NCBI GenBank assembly: GCA_036257565.1
Contig: DATAFH010000135.1
Location: 1 to 35,047 of the forward strand
Direction: 5' to 3'
From: DASSUW01 sp036257565
GTDB lineage: Bacteria; Actinomycetota; Thermoleophilia; Solirubrobacterales; Solirubrobacteraceae
DNA length: 35,047 nucleotides
Shown here in pieces: positions 29,885 through 35,047 of the stretch; within the stretch, counting starts at the first letter, position 1, and each line of letters begins with the position of its first letter. The notes under the pieces were generated by a model. The model was not told the DNA's origin, searched no databases, and worked only from the letters and a program-made list of their open reading frames with translations. A program made the translations under genes and the position numbers.

Positions 29885-30513
29885 TTGCGACCGCGACCCA
29901 TGCTGCGCGCCGCCGTCTCGGCGGGCGCGATGAGTCTTGTAGTGCCAGTTTCGTCCGCGGCGGCGCAGTCCACCGCGACCATCGCGTCGACGGACGTCAA
30001 GAAGAAGCGCATGCACGTGCGCGCCGGCAAGCCCGTGGTCGTCACCGGCGCCGCACGGCCCGGCACCGCCGGCGTGGCGGCGTCGCTGCGGATCAAGCGC
30101 GAGGGCCGCTGGCGCACGCTCGACCGGGCGCGCACCGGCGCGGACGGCCGCTACACGCTCCGCGACCGCGTGCCACGGCCGATGAGCGCCCCGGCGCGGG
30201 TACGGGTGGCGACGCGCGTCGCCGGGTCGGGCGGCTCAACGTCTACCGGACGGCGTACGTGTCGTGGTACGGGCCGGGGCTGTACGGCAACCATCTGGGG
30301 TGCGGCGGGCGGCTCTCGCCGAGGCGGTTGGGCGTCGCGCACAAGACGCTGCCGTGTGGAGCGCGAGTGACGCTGCGGCGGGGGACGCGCACCGTCCGAG
30401 TGCGGGTCATCGACCGCGGGCCGTACGTGGCGGGGCGGGAGTTCGACCTCACCCAGGCGACTGCGGAGCGGTTGCGGTTCGGTGGGCATGGCTCGATCCT
30501 GACCACGCGGTAG
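29885..30513 (+). pseudogene. RlpA-like double-psi beta-barrel protein, frameshifted
   Basis: The N-terminal part is in one frame: a signal peptide (LRAAVSAGAMSLVVPVSSAAAQ) and an Ig-like domain (GKPVVVTGAARPGTAGVAAS, GADGRYTLRDRVP). The RlpA domain is in the -1 frame: YVSWYGPGLYGNHLGCGGRL, LPCGARVTLRRGTRTVRVRV and the catalytic-type IDRGPYVAGREFDLTQATAERL. Both parts have normal codon use, so one base seems lost near 30224-30232 (sequence GGGTCGGGCGG). RlpA proteins act on, or bind, septal peptidoglycan. A perfect Shine-Dalgarno (AAGGAGGT) stands 4 nt before TTG 29885. Either a pseudogene or a sequencing error. Confidence 0.75.
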
Positions 30514-30522
30514 TTCCGGCGA

Positions 30523-30720
30523 GCGTCAACGGCGGCCGGGTAGGGAGGCTGGGGAGCCGGCCGCCGCGCGGGGAATGACGTGTCAATCGGCGCGGGCGAG
30601 GCTACCGAGATGCACTTTCTCCCCGTCTAGAGGAGAAAAGTGCAAATGAGCGTTGGAACCTGCACCGAAGTACACGAAACTCGCCCGCCCCCTCACTCTC
30701 CCTACCCAGCGCAGTTGATG
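30523..30720. repeat. Palindromic intergenic element, copy 2
   Basis: Imperfect terminal inverted repeats: left GTCAAC (30525-30530), 7 nt, GGGTAGGGAGG (30538-30548); right, read in reverse, ATCAAC, 6 nt, GGGTAGGGAG (30719-30698). The left end folds into a perfect 10-bp stem (30530-30539 with 30557-30566). An inner hairpin pairs 30611-30622 with 30632-30644, with one bulge. The layout matches the 86-213 element, but the interior sequence differs. It fills the gap between the RlpA-like gene and the dinB promoter. Confidence 0.6.
30530..30566 (+). terminator. GC-rich hairpin after the RlpA-like gene
   Basis: CGGCGGCCGG pairs perfectly with CCGGCCGCCG around a 17-nt loop that carries GTAGGGAGG. 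It begins 17 nt after the stop codon. There is no T tract, so the mode of termination is uncertain. Confidence 0.45.
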
Positions 30721-30757
30721 GTCGTCCGGCCCGCCAAACGAGGTCCGGGGCCGCGCG

Positions 30758-30763
30758 TACGCT
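30758..30763 (+). promoter_or_regulatory. -10 hexamer TACGCT for dinB
   Basis: TACGCT lies 7 nt before GTG 30771, fitting a leaderless transcript. I saw no LexA-type (SOS box) palindrome overlapping it. Confidence 0.45.
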
Positions 30764-30770
30764 TGTTCGC

Positions 30771-31856
30771 GTGCCACCCAAGCGGGTCATCGCCCACCTC
30801 GACTGCGACGCCTTCTACGCGACAGTCGAGCTGCTGCGGCGCCCGGAGCTGGTCGGCAAGCCGGTGATCGTCGCCGGCTCAGGGCCGCGGGCGGTGGTGA
30901 CGACCGCGAGCTACGAGGCGCGCGAGTTCGGCGTCGGATCCGCGATGCCGGCGTCACGGGCCCGGCGGCTGTGCCCGGACGCGATCGTGATCCCGCCGGA
31001 CTTCGCGGCGTACACGGAGACGTCCCGCAAGGTATGGGAGGTGGTCGGCGAACGGCTGGACAGAGTGCAGCAGCTCGGCCTCGACGAGGCGTACGCCGAT
31101 CTCACCGGCGTCGACAAGCCGCTGCGGGTGCTTCGCGAGGTGATCGCCGCCCTGAAGGAGGCGACGGGGATCGTCGTCTCCGTCGGCGTCGGGCCGTCGC
31201 GGCTGATCGCGAAATGCTGCAGCGACCTCGGCAAGCCCGCGGGCTTCGTGGCGATGGGGCGCGAGGAGGCGTGCGTGCGGTTCGCGACGGCGCCCACGAG
31301 CCGTGTTCCCGGCATCGGCCCGAAGACCGCCGACCGCCTGGCCGGGCTCGGTATCCGCACACTCGGCCAGCTCCAGCGCGCCGACGAGGGGCGCCTGGCG
31401 ACGCGCTTCGGCGCCAACACCGCGCACTTCCTCATCGCGCGCGCGAACTTCCAGGACGACTCGGAGGTCGAGACCGAGCGCGGTGCCGCCAAGTCCCGCT
31501 CGAACGAGCGCACGTTCGACGAGGACATCGCCGACCTTGCTCAGCTCGAGAGCGTGCTCCGCGAGATGGGCCGCGAGCTCGCCGAGGCCCTCCAGAAGCG
31601 CGGCCGGCGGGGCCGCACGATCGCGATCAAGGTGCGCCTGAACGACTGGACGACCGTGACTCGCGCCCGCACCGTCGAGGCGCCGACGAACGACACCACC
31701 ACCGTGATCGACGTGGCGGTCGAGCTGCTGCGCGCCTACGCTCCCGCCCGGCCCGTCCGGCTGCTCGGCGTCCGTGTCGCCGGCTTCGAGGACGTCGAGC
31801 CCGAGCAGCGGCGCGCGCCGCCCGCACCGGTCGGCCAGCTCGCGCTCGACCTGTAG
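30771..31856 (+). CDS. dinB: DNA polymerase IV (Y-family)
   Basis: 361 residues. Catalytic acidic residues lie in HLDCDAFYA (D11) and LDEAYADLTG (D105, E106). The fingers/thumb follow, with VSVGVGPSRLIAKCCSDLGKP and the helix-hairpin-helix VPGIGPKTADRLAGLGI. The little-finger domain ends in QLALDL, a degenerate beta-clamp-binding motif. It copies past DNA lesions with low fidelity. At the SxDEAY motif the usual Ser is Gly. GTG 30771 follows TACGCT by 7 nt. Confidence 0.93.
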   Translation: MPPKRVIAHLDCDAFYATVELLRRPELVGKPVIVAGSGPRAVVTTASYEAREFGVGSAMPASRARRLCPDAIVIPPDFAAYTETSRKVWEVVGERLDRVQQLGLDEAYADLTGVDKPLRVLREVIAALKEATGIVVSVGVGPSRLIAKCCSDLGKPAGFVAMGREEACVRFATAPTSRVPGIGPKTADRLAGLGIRTLGQLQRADEGRLATRFGANTAHFLIARANFQDDSEVETERGAAKSRSNERTFDEDIADLAQLESVLREMGRELAEALQKRGRRGRTIAIKVRLNDWTTVTRARTVEAPTNDTTTVIDVAVELLRAYAPARPVRLLGVRVAGFEDVEPEQRRAPPAPVGQLALDL

Positions 31857-31875
31857 GATCGCCACGCGCGCCCGG

Positions 31876-32025
31876 GTGAGCGCGTCCGGCTCGCGGGCAG
31901 GGCCCGAGGCCCGTCACCGTCAGGAGCAGTGCCCCACCGCCGCTCGGGCGTGGAAGATCCCGCGCCGGCTCGGGCGCATCCTGCCCGAGGTGGACATCGA
32001 GGGCGAAGGGCTCGCAAAGGCCTAG
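31876..32025 (+). CDS. Candidate small ORF of 49 residues, unknown
   Basis: GTG 31876 to TAG 32023-32025. In this frame 43 of 49 codons end in G or C, which resembles coding use. The C-terminal half (WKIPRRLGRILPEVDIEGEG) looks like plausible protein; the first half is Arg/Gly/Ala-rich. TAGGAT (31854-31859), overlapping the dinB stop, could be a -10 with a 16-nt gap. The end overlaps the converging ECF42 gene by 4 bp. No family is recognised. It may be a real small gene, the remnant of a larger one, or chance. Confidence 0.3.
   Translation: MSASGSRAGPEARHRQEQCPTAARAWKIPRRLGRILPEVDIEGEGLAKA
31969..31989. terminator. Hairpin between converging dinB and the ECF42 sigma gene
   Basis: CTCGGGC-GCATCCT-GCCCGAG, a 7-bp perfect stem and 7-nt loop. 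It lies inside the candidate small ORF, so stem and coding use compete as explanations. No T tract. Confidence 0.35.
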
Positions 32026-33194
32026 CCCAGCTCCGTCAAGCGCCGCTCCAACAGGCTGCGCTCGGCGGGGTCCTCCGACAGGGCCAGCGCGCGGCGGTAG
32101 GCGTCGCGCGCTGGCCCTTTTCTGTCGAGGCGGCGCAGCAGGTCCGCGCGCGTCGAGTGCAGGTACTGATAATCGTCGAGCTGGAGGCGGTCGACGATCG
32201 CGAGCCCCGCCTCGGGGCCCTCGACCTCGGCCACCGCGATCGCGCGGTTGAGCTCGACCACCGGCGAGCCGGTGAGGCGGGACAGCTCGCCGTACAGGGC
32301 GGCGATCTGCGGCCAGTCGCGCGGCTCGCTGGCGTGCAGGGAGGAGATCGCGGCCTGGATCACGTAGGAGCCGCGGCCCCGCAGCGCGAGCGCCCGGTCA
32401 AGCACCCGGCGCCCCTCGGCGATCTGGTCCGCGTCCCACAGCGAGCGGTCCTGGTCGGCGAGCAGCACGAGGTCCTCGCCGCGGAAGCGGGCCGCGCGGC
32501 GGGCGTCATGGAGCAGCATCAGCGCGAGCAGGCCCTGGACCTCCGGCTCGTCGGGCATCAGCTCGGCGAGCGCGCGGCCGAGCCGCAGCGCGTCGGCCGC
32601 GAGGCCGCCGCGGCCGCTGTAGCCCGCGTTGAAGATCAGGTAGACGACCGCCAGCACAGCCGCCAGGCGGTCGGGGAGCAGGTGCGCGGGCGGCACGCGG
32701 AACGGGATGCCGGCGGCCTTGATCTTGCGCTTGGCGCGCACGAGGCGCTGCGCCATCGTCGCCTCGGGGACCAGGAAGGCACGCGCGATCTCGGGCGTGG
32801 TCAGCCCGCCGAGCGTGCGCAGGGTGAGCGCGACCTGCGCCTCGGTGGCGAGTGCGGGATGGCAGCAGGTGAAGACCAGCTCCAGCCGCTCGTCGGGGAT
32901 CGTCGCGGTCTCATCCATCTCGAGCTCGGTGGGCTGCGGCGGGTCGAGCAGCTGGGTCTTGGCCGCCAGCGCGCGGTCGCGGCGAATGCGGTCGATCGCC
33001 CGGTTGCGCGCCGTGGCCAGCAGCCATGCGCCCGCGTTGGCCGGGACGCCATCGCGCGGCCAGCGGTCGGCGGCGATCGCGAACGCCTCCTGCGCAGCTT
33101 CCTCGGCGAAGTCGAAGTCACCGAGGAAGCCGATCAGCGCGGCGAGGACGCGGCCCCACTGCTCGCGGAACGCCTGCTCGAGGATCGCTACCAC
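32022..33194 (-). CDS. ECF42-group RNA polymerase sigma factor
   Basis: 390 residues, far longer than an ordinary ECF factor. Region 2: FAEEAAQEAFAIAADRWPRD and ARNRAIDRIRRDRALAAK. Region 4: LRTLGGLTTPEIARAFLVPEA and TMAQRLVRAKRKIKAAG. The C-terminal about 200 residues (LLPDRLAAVLAVVYLIFNAGY, PVVELNRAIAVAEVEGPEAG, ALALSEDPAERSLLERRL) form the TPR-like extension of ECF42, which replaces an anti-sigma factor in control. As in other ECF42 loci, it is preceded by a YCII/DGPF gene, here overlapping by 7 nt. GTG 33194 is chosen from that overlap. Confidence 0.88.
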   Translation of the reverse strand: MVAILEQAFREQWGRVLAALIGFLGDFDFAEEAAQEAFAIAADRWPRDGVPANAGAWLLATARNRAIDRIRRDRALAAKTQLLDPPQPTELEMDETATIPDERLELVFTCCHPALATEAQVALTLRTLGGLTTPEIARAFLVPEATMAQRLVRAKRKIKAAGIPFRVPPAHLLPDRLAAVLAVVYLIFNAGYSGRGGLAADALRLGRALAELMPDEPEVQGLLALMLLHDARRAARFRGEDLVLLADQDRSLWDADQIAEGRRVLDRALALRGRGSYVIQAAISSLHASEPRDWPQIAALYGELSRLTGSPVVELNRAIAVAEVEGPEAGLAIVDRLQLDDYQYLHSTRADLLRRLDRKGPARDAYRRALALSEDPAERSLLERRLTELG

Positions 33195-33548
33195 TCCGTG
33201 ATCGGGCGCACCTCCACCGCGCCGCCCAGGCGGGCGGCCGGGATCCGCCCGGCAAGCTCGATCGCGGCGTCGAGGTCGTCGGCCTCGAACACGAGGTAGC
33301 CGGCGAGCGCCTCCTTCATCTCCACGAACGGGCCGTCGGTGCTCAGCGTGCGGCCGTCCTGCACGCGAACGGTGGTCGCGGTCTCGGCCGGCTCGAGCTG
33401 GAGGCCGGAGGTCACCCCCGGGCGTCTGGTTGATCGCCTGGTAGTCGGCGAAGACGGCCTTCTGCTCGTCCTCGGAGAGGCGGTTCCACGCCTCGGGGTC
33501 GCGCGGCGTGGGGGCGTCGCCCTGGTGGATCAGCAGCATGTACTTCAT
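33188..33548 (-). pseudogene. YCII/DGPF-domain protein, frameshifted
   Basis: The first part (MKYMLLIHQGDAPTPRDPEA through AINQTPG) and the second part (VTSGLQLEPAETATTVRV, TDGPFVEMKEALAGYLVFE, AARLGGAVEVRPITEW) together make a complete DGPF protein of about 120 residues. They lie in different frames. Removing one base from the run of five C on the plus strand at 33416-33420 restores the frame (TPG-VTSG). These small proteins accompany ECF42 factors and are usually its targets; their chemistry is unknown. A perfect Shine-Dalgarno (AAGGAGG, 33561-33555) is 6 nt before ATG 33548. Confidence 0.8.
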
Positions 33549-33582
33549 CTCGGTCCTCCTTCTCGGGGATGGTCGCCCATGA

Positions 33583-33609
33583 GACGAACGGGAGGCGCCG
33601 GGATCGACA
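33583..33609 (-). promoter_or_regulatory. ECF42-type promoter of the DGPF-sigma operon
   Basis: On the minus strand TGTCGA (33609-33604), 17-bp spacer, CGTC (33586-33583), about 35 nt before ATG 33548. TGTCGA at -35 with CGTC/CGAC at -10 is the motif reported for ECF42 factors (from memory of the literature). It suggests that the sigma factor drives its own operon. Confidence 0.6.
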
Positions 33610-33629
33610 CCTCGTTGCCGAGAGGCGGC

Positions 33630-34373
33630 TCAGTACAGCGCGGTGGCCAGCTTGCGGCGCGACTCGCGGGCGAGCGGGTCATCGACGCCGAGCTCGTCGA
33701 GGACGCCGACCACGGCGCGGCGGAGGTCCTCGCGGCGGTCGGCGTCGCCGTTGGCGGCGATCGCGGCGATCAGGCGGTCGATGCCGGTCTCGGTGTCGCC
33801 CGCGTCGAGCGCCTCGAAGGCGGCCGCGGCGTCGGGGTCGGCGGGCTCGAGGCGCAGCCGGGCGGCCAGCCCGTCGGCCGCGAACGACCCGGCGACGTTG
33901 TCGAGCACCTCCTGCGCTCCCTCGCGGTCGCCGCGGTCGAGCAGCAGGCGGGCGAGCGGGATCGCGGCGTCGGCGCGGCCGGGCTCGAGCTCGAGCGCGC
34001 GCCGGAGCGCGTTCTCGTCACCCTCGCTGACGAGCTCGTCGGCCTCGGAGGGCACGATGCCGTCGAAGAAGCGCTTCACCTGAGCGGGCGGGAGGACGCC
34101 GACGAACTCGTCGACGACCTGGCCGTCCTTGAACGCCTTGACGGCCGGGATGCCCTGGATGCCGAAGGCGGCGGCGAGGCTCTGGTTGGCGTCAGTGTCG
34201 AGCTTGGCGAGCGCCACCTTGCCCTCGCGCTCGGTCGCCATGCGCTCGAGGACGGGCGTCAGCTGGCGGCACGGGCCGCACCACTCGGCCCAGAAGTCGA
34301 CCACGACGGGCATCTCGCGCGAGCGCTCGATGACATCGTGCTCGAAGGTGGCCTCGGTCGTGTCGAAGATCAC
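33630..34373 (-). CDS. Thioredoxin-domain protein with TPR tail (CnoX/YbbN-like)
   Basis: 247 residues. The thioredoxin domain (1 to about 108) has WCGPC at 31-35, LDTDANQSLAAAFGIQGIPAVKAFKDGQ and the cis-Pro in GIPAV. The rest is helical TPR-like repeats (ALELEPGRADAAIPLARLLL, GDREGAQEVLDNVAG, GDTETGIDRLIAAIAANGD). This is the build of CnoX/YbbN, which protects clients from oxidation and passes them to chaperones. E. coli CnoX lacks the CxxC pair; this one keeps it, so redox activity is expected. GTG 34373 follows TATCCT by 7 nt. Confidence 0.87.
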   Translation of the reverse strand: MIFDTTEATFEHDVIERSREMPVVVDFWAEWCGPCRQLTPVLERMATEREGKVALAKLDTDANQSLAAAFGIQGIPAVKAFKDGQVVDEFVGVLPPAQVKRFFDGIVPSEADELVSEGDENALRRALELEPGRADAAIPLARLLLDRGDREGAQEVLDNVAGSFAADGLAARLRLEPADPDAAAAFEALDAGDTETGIDRLIAAIAANGDADRREDLRRAVVGVLDELGVDDPLARESRRKLATALY

Positions 34374-34380
34374 TGTCCCG

Positions 34381-34390
34381 AGGATAGTCT
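34381..34390. promoter_or_regulatory. Overlapping divergent -10 hexamers (CnoX-like gene / hydrolase)
   Basis: AGGATAGTCT. Minus strand TATCCT is 7 nt before GTG 34373; plus strand TAGTCT is 6 nt before GTG 34397. They share the central TA, and both genes would be leaderless. The clearest case of four in the window. Confidence 0.55.
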
Positions 34391-34396
34391 GCCCGC

Positions 34397-35047
34397 GTGG
34401 GCCGGCTGTCGATTGCGGAGGCGGGGGAAGGGGTCCCCGTCGTCCTGCTCCACGGGCTGACGGCAACGCGGCGGTACGTGGTCATGGGCTCGAAGGCGCT
34501 CGAGCGCGGAGGGCATCGCGTGATCGCGTACGACGCGCGCGGGCACGGTCAGTCGGAGCCGGCTTCTCCCTACTCCTACGAGGCGCTGACGGAGGACCTG
34601 CGGTCCGTGATGGACGAGCGAGGAGTCGAGCGGGCGGTGCTCGCGGGCGCGTCGATGGGGGCGCACACGCTCGTCCGGTTCGCCTTGGAGCACTCCGAGC
34701 GGGCGCTCGGCCTCGTCATCATCACGCCGGCGTTCGACCCGGACACGCACCAGGAAGGCGACCTCTCGCGCTGGGACGCGCTGTCCGAGGGGCTGCGCCG
34801 GGGCGGGGTCGAGGGGTTCGTCGAGGCCTATGGCGAGCCGGGAGTCCCACCGGCCATGCGCGACACGATCGTCACGGTGCTCCGCCAGCGCCTCTCCGCC
34901 CACGAGCATCCGGACGCGGTGGCCGACGCGCTGCGAGAGGTGCCGCGCTCGGCCGCGTTCTCCTCGTGGGACGACCTGGCGAGCCTCGACCTCCCGGTCA
35001 CCGTGGTCGCGAGCCGCGACGAGGCCGACCCGGAGCACCCGCTCGCG
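34397..35047 (+). CDS. Alpha/beta hydrolase (3' truncated by window end)
   Basis: 217 residues visible. VVLLHGLTATRRYVV carries the oxyanion HG motif, YDARGHGQSEPASPYSYEAL is the usual second block, and LAGASMGAHTLVRFALEHSE holds the nucleophile Ser in GASMGA. VVASRDEADPEHPL near the end starts the acid-residue strand region. The catalytic His lies beyond the window. The substrate is unknown. GTG 34397 follows TAGTCT by 6 nt. Confidence 0.85.
   Translation, partial: MGRLSIAEAGEGVPVVLLHGLTATRRYVVMGSKALERGGHRVIAYDARGHGQSEPASPYSYEALTEDLRSVMDERGVERAVLAGASMGAHTLVRFALEHSERALGLVIITPAFDPDTHQEGDLSRWDALSEGLRRGGVEGFVEAYGEPGVPPAMRDTIVTVLRQRLSAHEHPDAVADALREVPRSAAFSSWDDLASLDLPVTVVASRDEADPEHPLA

Noticed and set aside
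30221..30240. Programmed -1 ribosomal frameshifting in the RlpA-like gene
   Set aside because: No slippery heptamer in the correct phase and no clear downstream pseudoknot; a lost base is the simpler reading.
34371..34466. A longer N terminus for the CnoX-like thioredoxin (start near 34466)
   Set aside because: The added residues are low-complexity (Arg/Gly/Pro) and cover the divergent promoter and the hydrolase start; GTG 34373 fits both the domain boundary and the -10.
1..35047. tRNA, rRNA, CRISPR array, insertion sequence or prophage
   Set aside because: No cloverleaf/TPsiC-type sequence, no regularly spaced identical repeats, no transposase or phage protein was seen.

Overview
This is a GC-rich chromosomal window from an actinobacterium. 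Gene content and order fit class Thermoleophilia (Solirubrobacterales-like): a c-di-GMP-type RsiG-like protein, a GarA-like FHA protein beside a MerR regulator, DUF6328, WS/DGAT, ECF42 and RskA-like proteins, all with strong G/C bias at third codon positions. This placement is an inference from protein families; I saw no rRNA, tRNA, CRISPR array, insertion sequence or prophage.

Layout. 1-2837: the end of an unidentified gene, a PQQ-type beta-propeller membrane protein (minus) and a divergent CCA-adding/poly(A) polymerase family enzyme. 2849-7268: the tail of a division/cell-wall cluster, pgeF-yggS-sepF-proC-yggT-lspA-rluD. 7392-14754: a tightly overlapping housekeeping run, rpsB-tsf-pyrH-frr-uppS-cdsA-DUF6328-dxr-rseP. 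The usual continuation ispG-proS follows at 15600-19274, but it is interrupted by two minus-strand genes, a sulfotransferase and sodA. 19256-24007: pgsA, an RsiG-like small protein, FHA, MerR (FtsR-like), apt, SRPBCC and an alkylglycerone-phosphate-synthase-like flavoprotein. 24004-29083: a membrane protein joining a sigma-region-4-like helix-turn-helix to an RskA-like outer domain, a hot-dog thioesterase, and a minus-strand operon WS/DGAT-DUF3105-nadE. 29175-35047: an orphan ECF sigma factor, a frameshifted RlpA-like gene, dinB, a candidate small ORF, an ECF42 sigma factor with a frameshifted YCII/DGPF partner, a CnoX-like thioredoxin and an incomplete alpha/beta hydrolase.

How it fits together. 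The central block couples translation (rpsB, tsf, frr, proS), envelope lipid and isoprenoid synthesis (uppS, cdsA, dxr, ispG, pgsA), envelope proteolysis and lipoprotein processing (rseP, lspA) and division (sepF, possibly ftsR). Most neighbours share 4-bp GTGA or ATGA stop/start overlaps, which suggests translational coupling.

Regulatory reading. Few genes have a Shine-Dalgarno sequence. Many instead show a TANNNT -10 hexamer 6-10 nt before an ATG or GTG, the layout of leaderless transcripts. At four divergent junctions (1667-1676, 17572-17581, 24944-24953, 34381-34390) the two -10 hexamers overlap on one shared TA; in the first, the plus-strand half ends in A rather than T. The ECF42 operon has a TGTCGA/CGTC pair with 17-bp spacing, suggesting autoregulation. 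Two copies of a palindromic element with GTCAAC and GGGTAGGGAG end motifs fill intergenic gaps at 86-213 and 30523-30720. No gene-free stretch exceeds 300 bases.
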